Source of the DNA: Inia geoffrensis
Taxonomy: Eukaryota; Chordata; Mammalia; Artiodactyla; Iniidae
DNA: 64,000 bases
Assembly: GCA_036417435.1 (NCBI GenBank)
Contig: CM070903.1
Location: forward strand, 58,814,001-58,878,000
Direction: 5' to 3'
This document shows positions 37,281 to 47,732 of the stretch, one piece after another. Under the pieces are notes generated by a model. It worked only from the letters and a program-made list of their open reading frames with translations. It did no database searches and had not been told where the DNA came from. The position numbers and the translations under genes are program-made. The stretch's first letter is position 1; each line of letters starts with the position of its first letter.

Positions 37281-37474
37281 ACTCTGTTATGGAGAAAATC
37301 TCAGTAAAGGACTAGAACAAGCATTTATCGAGGCCCTACTCAATTATTGAGCCAATTCTCGCAACAACTTAAGGAACTCTGTTACCCAAGAAAATCTCAA
37401 TAAAAGACTTCAGTGAGAATTTATTCAGCACCTATTGTGTGCCAGTTATTGGGTCAATTCTCATAAAATTTGAG
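37281..37474 (+). repeat. Diverged tandem duplication, about 95-bp unit
   Basis: Two units, 37281-37375 and 37376-37474, share 'actctgtta', 'agaaaatctcartaaarga', 'attyattcagc'-like text, 'ccaattctc' with 'tcaattctcataa', and 'aactt(a)agg' with 'aatttgagg'. The second unit continues into MIR-like sequence up to about 37600 ('caaatgaggaaacagattta'). Confidence 0.7.
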
Positions 37475-37669
37475 GGGTAGTTCTCCTTATTCCTGTTTTA
37501 CAAATGAGGAAACAGATTTAGAGACGTGAAGTAACTTGCCCAAGTTGCAGCTGGTCAAGAAAGAGAGTGGACATGTGGAAAGGTGTCTGTTTGATTTCAA
37601 ATTTGTGTCCCTTCCACTAAGAAGTACAGGCAATATCTGAATTTGTTTTGTTCTCAGATTTTTAGTTTT

Positions 37670-38010
37670 AAAAATACATAATTGTGTACAAAAAAGAAAC
37701 AGACCCACAGACAAAGAAAACAAACATGGTTACCAAAGGGGAAAGGGGGGGGGAGGGTTAAGTTAGGAGTTTGGGATTAACACATACACATTACTATATA
37801 TATAAAATAGGTAGCCAACAAGGACCTACTATATTGTATAGGGAACTCTACTCAATATCATGTAATAAACTATAACGGAAAAGAATCTAAAAAAGAGCAT
37901 AAAACTGAATCACTTTGATGTACACCTGAGACTAACATAATATTGTAAATTAACTATACTTCAATAAAAAAAGAGAAACTATACAAAAGAAAACAAAAAA
38001 ATACATAATT
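37670..38010 (+). mobile_element. L1 3' end, heavily truncated, with TSD
   Basis: A forward L1 tail of roughly 310 bases: 'acatggttaccaaagggg', a G-run, 'aacaaggacctactatattg', 'tcactttgatgtacacctg', and 'acttcaataaaaaaag' as polyadenylation signal and tail. The 14-bp TSD 'aaaaatacataatt' is at 37670-37683 and 37997-38010. Confidence 0.93.
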
Positions 38011-38063
38011 ATTAAATTTACCAGACTGCCCTGGTGGCACAGTGGTTAAGAATCCACCTGCCA

Positions 38064-38932
38064 CTGGTGGTGGGAATGTAAATTGATACGGCCACTATGG
38101 AGAACAGTATGGAGGTTCCTTAAAAAGCTAAAAGTAGAACTACCATATGACCCAGCAATCCCACTACTGGGCATATACCCTGAGAAAACCATAATTCAAA
38201 AAGAGTCATGTACCACAATGTTCATTACAGCTCTATTTACAATAGCCGGGGCATGGAAGCAACCTAAGTGTCCAGTGACAAATGAATGGATAAAGAAGAT
38301 GTGACACATATATACAATGGAATATGACTCAGCAATAAAAAGGAACAAAATTGAGTTATTTGTAGTGAGGTGCATGGACCTAGAGTCTGTCATACAGAGT
38401 GAAGTAAGTCAGAAATAGAAAAACAAATACCATATGCTAACACATATATATGGAATCTAAAAAAAAAAAAAAAAAAAAAAATGGCTCTGAAGAACCTAGG
38501 GGCAGGACAGGAATAAAGACACAGATGTACCTGTGCTCCACAACGGGAGAGGCCACAATAGTGAGAGGCCCGCATACTGCAAAAAAAAAAAAAAAAAAAA
38601 GACACAGATGTAGAGAATGGACTTGAGGACATGGGGAGGGGGAAGGGTAAGCTGGGATGAAGTGAGAGAGTGGCATGGAAATATATACATTACCAAACAT
38701 AAAATAGATAGCTAGTGGGAAGCATCCGCATAGCACAGGGAGGTCAGCTCAGCGCTTTGTGACCACCTAGAGGGGTGGGATAGGAAGGTTGGGAGGGAGA
38801 CACAAGAGGGAGGGAATATGGGGATGTATGTATCTGTATAGCTGATTCACTTTGTTATACAGCAGAAACTAACACACCACTGTAAAGCAATTATACTCCA
38901 ATAAAGATGTTAAAAAAAAAAAAAAAAAAAAA
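38064..38932 (+). mobile_element. 5'-truncated L1 inside the older SINE
   Basis: A forward L1 from late ORF2 ('gtaaattgatacggccac', 'gacccagcaatcccactac', 'gcctggcatggaagc'-class text) through the 3' UTR to 'ctccaataaagatgtt' and an A-tail. Its TSD is the SINE sequence 'aagaatccacctgcca' (38048-38063), repeated with two changes and one SINE insertion at about 38931-38938 plus 39152-39164. Aside from the tail it is interrupted once, at 38518-38612. Confidence 0.9.
38518..38612 (+). mobile_element. 5'-truncated CHR SINE inside the L1
   Basis: Only the last 51 bases of the short-form SINE are present ('cctgtgctccacaacggg' to 'cccgcatactgc'), with an A20 tail, at 38530-38600. A perfect 12-bp TSD of L1 sequence, 'gacacagatgta', is at 38518-38529 and 38601-38612. 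It is a rare textbook 5'-truncated SINE insertion. Confidence 0.96.
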
Positions 38933-39158
38933 GAATCTGGGCTTCCCTGGTGGCGCAGTGGTTGAGAGTCTGCCTGCCGATATGAGGGACACAGGTTCAT
39001 GCCCTGGTCCGGGAAGATCCCACATGCTGCGGAGCGGCTGGACCTGCAAGCCATGGCTGCTGAGCCTGCGCGTCCGGAGCCTGTGCTCCGCAACAGGAGA
39101 GGCCACAACAGTGAGAGTCCTGTGTACCACAAAAAAATAAATAAATAAATAAAAATCT
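38931..39158 (+). mobile_element. Full CHR SINE, short form, at the L1 tail end
   Basis: A complete forward copy starts at about 38939 ('gggcttccctggtggcgcag') and ends in (AAAT)n near 39150. Its TSD is 'aagaatct' at 38931-38938 and the slightly altered 'aaaaatct' at 39151-39158. It landed just after the poly(A) of the L1, in the L1's own target duplication. Confidence 0.85.
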
Positions 39159-39437
39159 GCCTGCCAATTCAGGGGACACGGGTTTGAGCCCTAGTCCAGG
39201 AAGATCCCACATGCCACAGAGCAACTAAGTCCATGTGCCACAACTACTGAGCCTGCATGCCATAACTACTGAAGCCTGTGAGCCTAGAGCCCATGCTCCG
39301 CAACAAGAGAAGCCACCGCAATGAGAAGCCCGCGCACTGCAAAGAAGAGTAGCCTCCGCTTGCTGCAACTAGAGAAAGTCTGCATGCAGCAATGAAGACC
39401 CAATGCAGCCAATAAATAAATAAATAAATTTACCAGA

Positions 39438-40367
39438 TGAAATTTTTATTAAACAATATAACAATAGTCAGTTAACACTACTCTGTTTCAACCTACTATC
39501 GTAAGCACCTCTGCTTTGAAAGCAATAGCATGAAAAACAGCTGAAAGGATAAACAGTGCAATTCACATTCCCAAGATAATACCTGGTCATATCATACAAG
39601 CACCAGAGACACACATATAATTGTCCACCCTAACCTGTAGGACCTTCTAGGAAGAGAGACTTTAAAAATAGAGCCCAGAGCCTGCTGTTTCAAATCAGCC
39701 CTTTGCCACTCTACTCTGATTAAGGCTTCTTGCTTGACCAGGGATGAGCAGAAACTGAATTACAGACTTTGGCCTTCTCTGAAGGCCCCTCTTATGCCAA
39801 AAAGCAGCTGATTTATCCTTCAGATCTCTGTACTAAATGAATTCACCCAGATAAACAGATGGCCTGACCAGAGTGGCATTTCACAGCAACATGTGTTTGT
39901 TTGAATAACATGTTCATAAACCTTTCACTCTGGGTCTAAAATTAAATTGTGGCTTTTGGATGTTACCTGGGGTAACTCAGGAGAGAGCACTCAAATGTCA
40001 AATTTATGGCTTAGTTTCATCAATAAGTTCTACATAATTTTTATAGTCATTTATAAGAAGAACTTAAAACACGGATATGTTTTGTGTACAATGTGTGTGG
40101 TGGTGGGGTATTGTACATAAAGATCCAAACTGTGATTCTGCGTACAGCTAAACAGATTCATGCATGGGTTTGTGCCTTATCAGATGAAAAATATACTTCA
40201 CTGCCATCCTGAGCCTGAAGTTTTACTTTCCAATGTAACAGCAGGCCAAGACTCTGGGATTTACTCTGCTGTAAAATTACTGATTGTCTCTGTATAATAA
40301 AAAATTAAGACAAAGATAAAGAAAGAAGCATTCAGTTTGTACAGCAATTCTGCCCTAAATGGCAATC
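39438..40367. other. Unique non-coding sequence
   Basis: No exon or named repeat. Confidence 0.35.
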
Positions 40368-40378
40368 TGATGTTACTC

Positions 40379-40410
<32 letters not shown>

Positions 40411-40614
40411 ACGCGGGCAGGCCTCTCACTGTTTTGGCCTCTCCCGTTGCGGAGTACAGGCTCCAGACGCACAGGCTTAGCAGCCATGGCTCGCGGGCCC
40501 AGCTGCTCCGTGGCATGTGGGATCTTTCCGGACCAGGGCACGAACCCGTGTCCCCTGCATCGGCAGGCAGACTCTCAACCACTGCGCCACCAGGGAAGCC
40601 CTGATGTTACTCTT
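40368..40614 (-). mobile_element. CHR-type SINE, short form, with TSD
   Basis: A reverse copy with an uninterrupted T-run of about 25 (the poly(A) on minus) at 40380-40405 and the head ending 'caccagggaagccc'. The perfect 13-bp TSD 'tgatgttactctt' is at 40368-40380 and 40602-40614. The long pure tail suggests a relatively recent insertion. Confidence 0.95.
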
Positions 40615-40944
40615 AACATCCTCTCAGAAGAGCCAAGGATGGTGTAGGCAGGATGACATATTTATCAAAGGTGGAATAGGATGAATAAGAGAGGAAACTG
40701 AGTCTGCAATGCAGTTCTGTACTGTTTTCTTCTCATATTTCATATTAACAGAGAATAACTGACTGATATTTTTGTCATACTAGAGTTATGTACTATTAGT
40801 TGAGATACTCTAATAAACCCCATCCTATTCTGTGTGTTTATCCAACTACTACCCACGAGAATACAAGAAATGGCCATTATTGTTTTAATGGTGTGATGAC
40901 ATTATGGATATTATTTTTTCATTCCTATTCACTTATGTTATACT

Positions 40945-41780
40945 TTTTAAATAAAATTTTATTTTGAGATAATTATAGTTTCACATGTAGTCAGAAGAAA
41001 CAATGAAGAGGGTTCCCTGTATATCTTTCACCTAGTTTCCCCTAATAATAAAATCTTGAAAAAACTATAGTAAAATGTCACAAACAAGAAATTGACATTG
41101 ATACAGTTCATGAGCTGTATTTAGATTTCACCAGTTTTACACGCACTCATTTTTGTGCGTGCGTGTGTGTGTGTGTGTATTTGTGTGTGCATTTAGTTCT
41201 ACACAATTTTATTGCATGTATAGATTCATATGACAACCACTATGGTCAAGGTACAAAACAATTCCACCATAAGGATCTCTCTACTATCCTTTTATAGCCA
41301 CAGCCATCTCCCTCCCTTTTCCCACTCACTAACCCCTCATAATCGCTGATCTGTTCTCTATCTCTATAGTTTTGTCATTCCAAGAATGCTATACAAATGG
41401 AATTGAATCATACAGTATCTAACATTTTGAGATTGGCTTTTAAACTCAGCATAATTCCCTTGAGATCTCTTCAAGTTGTATTTCATTGTGTAGATGTACT
41501 ACACTTTTTTAAGTCATTCATTCCATTGAAGGGAAAATGGTTAGGCAAATTGGGTTTTTGTTTTTGTTTTCTTCCAGTTTGGGGCTATTATGAATAAAGC
41601 TGCTATGAACATACATGTACAGTCTTTTGAGTGAACATAAGTTTTCATTTTTCTGGGATAAACGCCCAAGAGTGCAATTGCTGGGTTTTATGGTAAGCAC
41701 ATACTTAGTTTTGTAAGAAACCTCCATACTCTTTCCAGATTGGCAAGACCATTTTACATTCCAACCAGCAGTATGATAGA
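40945..41780 (-). mobile_element. Old L1 3' UTR relic
   Basis: Reverse-oriented: 'attttgagataattatag', 'tttcacctagtttccccta', 'gaaattgacattgatacag', 'ccattgaagggaaaatgg' and 'cattccaaccagcagtatg'. It carries a (TG)n at 41155-41188. Confidence 0.82.
41155..41188. repeat. (TG)n microsatellite
   Basis: 'gtgcgtgcgtgtgtgtgtgt' followed by further TG units, inside the old L1. Confidence 0.9.
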
Positions 41781-41804
41781 TTGTTCTTATCATATAAAAT
41801 GACA

Positions 41805-42030
41805 TTCCACACATCTTTGATAGCCCAGATCAAGTTCTCAGTGACATCTTCCCTCCCTCATCATTTTTATCTATGCTTACCTCTCTCTATCTTACTGCTC
41901 ATTAACATATGTAGTCTTCCAATTTTTAAATATTCCTCCTCATTCCAACTACACTGTAAACTGAGTCCTAGGACTGCTGTTTTCCTTTGGCATTTCCCTT
42001 GCTGAGCTTGGCACAATAATTAGTAATCAG
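41805..42030 (+). mobile_element. L2 LINE 3' relic
   Basis: Forward L2: 'gtgacatcttccctccctc', 'cttactgctcattaacatat', 'acactgtaaactgagtcc' and 'tgagcttggcacaataatt'. Confidence 0.6.
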
Positions 42031-42044
42031 AAAATAGGTTTTTG

Positions 42045-42410
42045 AATGTTTAAAATCTTTTATTTTTAATTAATTAATTTTTGGCTGCGTTGGGTCTTCG
42101 TTGCTGTGTGCAGGCTTTCTCTAGTTGCAGTGAGCTACCCTTCGCTGCGGTGCGCAGGCTTCTCATTGTGGTATCTTCCCTTGTTGTGGAGCACGGGCTC
42201 TAGGCGTACGGGCTTCAGTAGCTATGGCACGCGGGCTCAGTAGTTGTGGCTCGCACGCTCTACAGCGCAGGCTCAGTAGTTGTGGTGCATGGGCTTAGTT
42301 GCTCCACGGCATGTGGGATCTTCCCGGACCAGGGCTCAAACCTGTATCCCCTGCATTGGCCAGCGGATTCTTAACTACTGAGCCACCAGGGAAGTCCTTA
42401 AATGTTTAAA
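42045..42410 (-). mobile_element. CHR-type SINE, long form, with TSD
   Basis: A reverse full copy from an AT-rich tail ('taattaattaatttttggc') to 'ccaccagggaagtcc'. The perfect 10-bp TSD 'aatgtttaaa' is at 42045-42054 and 42401-42410. Confidence 0.93.
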
Positions 42411-42804
42411 GTTGAATAGATAAAAAGTAATATGAATCAATGAAATTTGTTGTAGTTTTCAAAAAATGACCAACTTTGTTTTCAGAAGTGAAGTTATCAC
42501 ACTTAGGTAAATTTTAGAATGATTTTTATTAAGCAACTTACTATAGATACAGCAAATATGTGCTTATTCTATTTTGTTCCCAAAATAACCTTGATACTTT
42601 CTCTATGAAGATGTTAAACCATTAGAGAAATATCAAAATATTGTATCAGATTTTTAATTAGAATGGCTTAAATTACTGGTTTTCATTGCCTTTCCCTGGG
42701 TGTTTCTTGCCTAGCCATCCTGGCATTAGTTGACATAAGAGCAATGATATGCTGGTAAATGTTCAACAACAAGCTGTCTAGAAAGAAAAAAAAATGCCAT
42801 GATG

Positions 42805-42975
42805 TGTAGCCTTTGACAATTTCCATGATGTAAAGGCTCTGACCACGGCCAATTTCAAGCTACCATTTTGACATCACCAAATGCAGATTCAGGAAGAGAT
42901 GCTTACAATAGGCTCTAGTGAGCCAGTACGAGCTAGCTCCAGCACACCAGTGCTAGACATATATTACATTTAATT
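42805..42975 (+). repeat. Unassigned dispersed repeat, copy B
   Basis: Homologous to 24985-25170 (shared blocks are listed there). Both copies are in the same orientation and lie 17.8 kb apart. Each is too diverged for a recent segmental duplication. Confidence 0.7.
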
Positions 42976-43084
42976 AACGGAAAATGTTTTACTGTATAAC
43001 AAATTCAAATGAGTCATCTGCACATGGGAGTTTTTCGGTGACTTAAATCTCCAAAACCTATTTTCTCACCAGTAACCTCTAATG

Positions 43085-43400
43085 TTTAATGCTTTCCTGG
43101 ATTTAGCCTACTCTTCCCCCAGCTAACATCTATGCATCCTTTTTGTCGTGCTCAGATGCCTCTTTCTTAGTTTCCACGGACCAGTGGCCTCCATCCTGCC
43201 ACACCCAACTTATCACAGGACCACATGTTGTATCTTCTCACCACAGTCCTGACTTGCCCTTCAGAGTATGACATACAACTTATGAATACACGTTTCATTT
43301 TGTTCCTCTTTGTCTGTACTAGACTGGACACCACGTGAAGGCAGGGACTGGGTCTATTTTGCCCCCTTTAGCCCCAGCAGCACGATGAATGAATGGACAA
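43085..43400 (+). mobile_element. L2 LINE 3' relic
   Basis: Forward L2: 'gtactagactggacaccacg', 'tgaaggcagggactgggtc' and the terminal 'gatgaatgaatgg'. This is the diagnostic 3' end. Confidence 0.7.
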
Positions 43401-43641
43401 ATTCACCTCCTTCTGCACTGGGGTGGCCCTTCCTCTCTCACTTGGCCCATGAGCTTTTCAGTCTGTTAAGATACCACAGGGGAAAAGAGGTTATTGCCTT
43501 TCCAGCCATGCTCATCTGTTAGAGGAGGTCACGGAGAGGACGTGACTGTCGGCTGATCCACGAGCTGGACCCGGGCAGTCGGAGGCCGCTCACCCCCGCC
43601 CCTGTCCTTGGAATGTACATTCTGCCCACCTTTTCCCACAG

Positions 43642-43723
43642 GTGGAGCCATTTTCAAGGATGCAGCTTTGAGAGAGCAAGGTGGCGTTGAGACCATCTGG
43701 ATGGTAGGTGTGACTGAACCCAG
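43642..43723 (+). other. Exon-like open segment (weak)
   Basis: A pyrimidine tract with acceptor 'ttttcccacag' (ending 43641) is followed by donors GTAGGT at 43704 and GTAAGG at 43724. The frame starting at 43644 is open across the segment (GAIFKDAALREQGGVETIWM and onward). I recognise no protein, and no partner exon is visible, so a chance pairing is likely. Confidence 0.15.
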
Positions 43724-43896
43724 GTAAGGCCTTTGTGTAAACGTTTAAGAGTCTGGCCAGGGATGCAGAGATCTCCTCCTCCGTGTACGAGCGACAGTTT
43801 CAGATTTCATCTGGGAGACGTGCAAGGTTCCTAATCATCATCATCCCAAGTCGTACTCACATCAGCAAAACACTGTGCACTATCACCATTGGTTGG

Positions 43897-44566
43897 TGCA
43901 GAGGCTGTTACGGAGCAAAGCGCCCCTCGCCAAAAGCCACATGGAGGCCAGATATTGTGGAGGCCTTCCGCGAAAAGAAAAAGCTTTATTGCAGGGCGGT
44001 CAAGCAAGGAGGCAAGAGGCAAGGCTCAACTCTGACTCCCCATGGCAGAGTGAGGTGGCTATTTAAGAGTCAGGGTTCTGGGGCGAGGAAGAAAAAGGAT
44101 GAGAGAAGCTGGTTCCAAAGTTTATTGACTTGCTGAATTCTTAACGCGCAGGCGCAAACAGGCTCCCTAGCTCCGTGAGTGACGTGTGCGAGTTTTAGGC
44201 GAGCGGGTTTGAAACAGGTGGGGAAAATTTGGATTGTGATGTCAAAAGGTTACCCATTGGCCAAGCAAGCTTATTCTGCTCAGACTCTGATCGGCCACAT
44301 AGGTTCCATCCAGTTTTAGCCGGTTTTGTGGCGTTGTAAGCGGAGAGGTGTTTTTTTTTTTTTTTTTCCGGTACGCAGGCCTCTCACTGTTGTGGCCTCT
44401 CCCGCTGCGGAGTGCGCAGGCTCAGCAGCCATGGCTCACGGGCCCAGCCGCTCTGCGGCATGTGGGATTCTCCCGGACCGGGGCACAAACCCGTGTCCAC
44501 TGCATCGGCAGGCGGACTCTCAGCCACTGCGCCACCAGGGAAGCCCCGGAGAGGTTTTTAACAAGC
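43897..44566 (-). mobile_element. Endogenous retrovirus LTR, probably solo, with nested SINE
   Basis: On the minus strand the order fits an LTR: CCAAT box (ATTGG on plus, 44256-44260), TATA-like 'cttaaata' (about 44060-44067), polyadenylation signal AATAAA (TTTATT on plus, 43985-43990), then U5 ending near CA at 43897. A possible 5' edge (TG on minus) lies at about 44566, with the SINE of 44341-44555 inserted in U3. No primer-binding site follows U5, which argues for a solo or 3' LTR. The outer edges and TSD are uncertain, and no viral gene is present. Confidence 0.6.
44341..44555 (-). mobile_element. CHR-type SINE, short form, nested in the LTR
   Basis: A reverse copy with a T17 tail. It lacks part of the middle body: 'gctgcggagtgcgcaggctc' skips the usual 'acaggctccggac' segment. 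The 9-bp TSD 'cggagaggt' is at 44341-44349 and 44547-44555. Confidence 0.92.
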
Positions 44567-44700
44567 TGTTGCCTTATCTGCTGTTCTGTAAGACAAGCTC
44601 AAGAAATTCTGTTAGTCATCAGTTTCTGTTAACCCTGTGGGGCACGTCTCAAGGTAGGGGGAATTTATTTCTTTCATTAACATTTACCAACTTTTTTCTT

Positions 44701-44926
44701 TTCCTCTGTTATTTTTTTTGCGGTACGCGGGCCTCTCACTGTTGCGGCCTCTCCCGTTGCGGAGCACAGGCTCCGGACGCGCAGGCTCAGCGGCCATGGC
44801 TCACGGGCCCAGCTGCTCCGCGGCATGTGGGATCTTCCCGGAACGGGGCACAAAGCCGTGTCCCCTGCATCGGCAGGGAGACTCTCAACCACTGCTCCAC
44901 CAGGGAAGCCTTCCTCTGTTATTTTT
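44701..44926 (-). mobile_element. CHR-type SINE, short form, young
   Basis: A reverse copy close to the consensus, bounded by a perfect 16-bp TSD, 'ttcctctgttattttt', at 44701-44716 and 44911-44926. Apart from the Ts shared with the TSD, the tail is only about three bases long. Confidence 0.96.
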
Positions 44927-45007
44927 ATTCTCTCCTTACTATAAAATCACTGCCTCTTCAACTGGTTCATTCGGCCGTGCAAATGTTCTCACCACCCCAT
45001 GCCCCCT

Positions 45008-45019
45008 TGCGCGCGCTCG

Positions 45020-45056
<37 letters not shown>

Positions 45057-45064
45057 TCTCTCTC
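45008..45064. repeat. GC-alternating run plus (CT)n microsatellite
   Basis: 'gcgcgcgctcgcgc' (45009-45022) leads into an almost pure (CT)n tract to 45064. Alternating GC favours Z-DNA, and long polypyrimidine tracts can form triplexes. Confidence 0.92.
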
Positions 45065-45194
45065 GTCCTTATTAACAATCATGTTTGCTTGTTTTATCAT
45101 TATAGAGGTAAAGGGGCATTAAATGGTTCTGTTTCTTTCGTTTTTGTATCACTTGCAGAAATTGCAAAGCTAGAAAGATTTTCTTTGCTCTGTT

Positions 45195-45340
45195 TTCTCT
45201 CTTCCCACACTAGCTCTCTGAAAGCATGGTTTTGTTTTTGTTTTTTATTGTATATTCTATCATCTGGGACCTAGAACAGTGCCTGCTATACAGTAGGCAT
45301 TCAGAACACATATGTTGAATGAGTGAATTTATTTCTGAAT
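45195..45340 (+). mobile_element. L2 LINE 3' end
   Basis: The terminal L2 block: 'catctgggacctagaacagtg', shortened here to 'gacctagaacagtgcctgc', then 'acagtaggcattcagaac' and 'gttgaatgagtg'. Confidence 0.75.
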
Positions 45341-45800
45341 CATTTCGATAAATTAGAGTATGCAGTGCATTCTAGAAAGAAGCCTGAGGACAGATGTTTT
45401 ATACAAGAATGATATTTAAATATTTTAAAAAGTAAACCAATCTGTGAATAGATAACTATTAGTTAGTTATAACTAATTTAATGAAATTTAATGAAAAAAC
45501 TGTAAATTTAACAAAAAAAATCAGTATATTATGGGTTGATCTTTGTCTTGTCCTATAACACCTCTCAGGCTCTGGGTTTTGAAAGTACCAATTTCCTGAA
45601 TTAACAGCTAGTTGATTTTTGTCTCAAAGATAATATTTTACATGTATGTGGCACTTTAGAGATTACAAAGCTGTTTCTTATATTGTCACACTTGATATTC
45701 AGACTAAATGGAGAATTTCCTATGCTTTTAAGTCTGTATGCTGTTGGATATAAAAGAAATAAATACTATGTCAGAATATGCTAGTTAACTTGGAAGATCT
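45341..45800. other. Unique AT-rich sequence
   Basis: No feature recognised. Confidence 0.35.
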
Positions 45801-45809
45801 GTTTCTCTT

Positions 45810-46085
45810 TCCTTAGAAATAAGAACACTACTTTTACACTAGGCACAGATCAGACACCTAAGAATCTATTTTTCTCAGCTCCCTTACAGCGCACTGTGAA
45901 TATGTGGCTAAGTTTTTATCAATGAGATTTAAGTGACATTGTGAACAGTTCCTCCCTTAAATGGAGAAGACATGCTCTTCTTTATCCTTTCCTACATCCA
46001 AATACCTGAAATGCATTTGTGATGGCTGGAGCTTTTTCAGTCATTTTAGACCAAGAGGGAGAAAGCCACAACCATGTCCATCTTA
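45810..46085 (+). repeat. Unassigned old interspersed repeat
   Basis: 'ctcagctcccttacagcgc', 'tatcaatgagatttaagtg' and 'tgtgatggctggagcttttt' follow the order of a known mammalian repeat class, but I cannot assign the family by eye. Confidence 0.4.
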
Positions 46086-47732
46086 TCCCCCGTTGTATTT
46101 TCAACGCTTAGCACAAGACATAGCATATAGTAGCTATAAAATTTAATATTTACCAAATAAATGAATAAACATAATTTCCTTGATTATATTCTTTCCTGCC
46201 TTTATTTTCTTTTGGGGAAGCTTTGGGCAGCTCTATTCTAAGGAAGTAGTTATAATACTAGAGGTATTAAAGGTCCACATTTGCACAGTCCTATGCCATG
46301 CCATAAATCATTTTTAGCCATTTACACAATTAACTAGTTTTTTTTTTTTAAAGCTATAGAATTATTTTGAAGTCCCCATTGTAGTTCTTGGGAGAGTTAC
46401 TGCATATAAGGCTTTACCATGACATAAGGAGCTTGTGCAAGAGAATTTATATCAGCTAAGAGATCTATAAGGTTAGGACTAGATTCTCACAAATCTCCAA
46501 CAGTTTCAATAAGATAAGTTGGGGAAAGTATGCAGGTGACCTAAGGAGACATTAAATACAGTTGGAGCCAGAAGGTAAAGGAAGATTAATCTCTGGAGGG
46601 AACTGAGGTCTGCATTGGGGTGTGATTCAGGGTGGGCTTCTGTGTCCTGGGCTATTGCATATGCAGTAGCTTTTACCCTTAGAGTTCTTACAGGTGTCAT
46701 TCAGTCACTGGTAATTCCTGTGATTTTATGACTAACTTTATTTAAAAACTACATTTTGATAGTAGCTGTCTCTGGTTGTCATTACATTATTGCTTTAAGA
46801 TGTAAACTATATTAAAGCTTTTGGGAACAGATAGCAATACATTATATGGTTATTATATTTCCAAATGATCATTTAGAATATCCTAAACTTCCAAAATTCC
46901 TTTAAAAATTGCTTGGTTAGTGTAGTATCAAAAAGATCTCAAGGCAATATTTATACAAAGTAATAGCATATCTTTCCTACCTTACTGGTTTGAAAGAGTT
47001 CAGCAACGTGCCATAAAATAGCTTAAAACATTATGCATACCCAGTCTTACTGGATCCCAGGTGGACTCATTGCCTAATCTTTATAAAGGATGGATTTTTT
47101 TGGATATGTGTTTAATGGTGGTATTTTTTGTAGTAGCTAATGCTGAGATTTCAGGAGAGAAATTTGGTGCTGGAAATATATTTACTATATTTCTGGCACA
47201 TAAACCAAAAGCTATTAGACTTTAATGTTTTTTTTCCCTAAACTTTTTATAGCCTTTCATTTTTAATCGCTGCCAATCTGCTGATTTTATTTTAAGTAGA
47301 TACTTCAAGACTGTGCTTTGTCAAAACAGACAGATGTATCATTAAATTCCCTCCCAAATTACACATTAGGCAATGCCTTTGTGTCTTTGTTCATGTGCTA
47401 CTGAAGTATTTGAATTTGTTATAATCTGGAGTAAAAAGAAGGCCAGAAGAGGTGATTGACAGAGCAAAGAGCTCTATAATTTAAAATTGATTGTTCTGAT
47501 TGCAAATGACTTTGTGAAATGCATATTAGCCAAAGTGAGGGTGGCAACAGTTTTATGTGCTCATGTTTGCAGGTCACTGTGGCACTGTTTTGCTGCAAGA
47601 GGCTAGTGGAAGAGTCCACACCAGAAGTCTCTGGAGTTGCTTTCCTGTCTATTAATCATCTCTTGATAGAAACGGGTGAGGGATAATTTGGGTAATTCTC
47701 AAATGTGCCTTTTCAATTGGGTTATGTAGTAA
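46086..47732. other. Unique non-coding sequence
   Basis: AT-rich. No exon or repeat recognised. Confidence 0.35.

Larger units (their letters stand above)
38014..39437 (+). mobile_element. Older CHR SINE (long form) split by later insertions
   Basis: The 5' part (38026-38063) runs from 'ctgccctggtggcacagtgg' to 'aatccacctgcca'. The 3' part resumes at about 39152 ('aatctgcctgccaattcagg') and ends in (AAAT)n at 39425. The outer TSD 'aaatttaccaga' is at 38014-38025 and 39426-39437. Everything between the two parts is later insertion, so this SINE is the oldest layer of the nest. Confidence 0.93.

Noticed and set aside
44326..45075. Open frame of 249 codons, the longest in the window
   Set aside because: It runs through two reverse-oriented CHR SINEs, the ERV LTR edge and the (CT)n tract. 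The encoded residues are translations of repeats.
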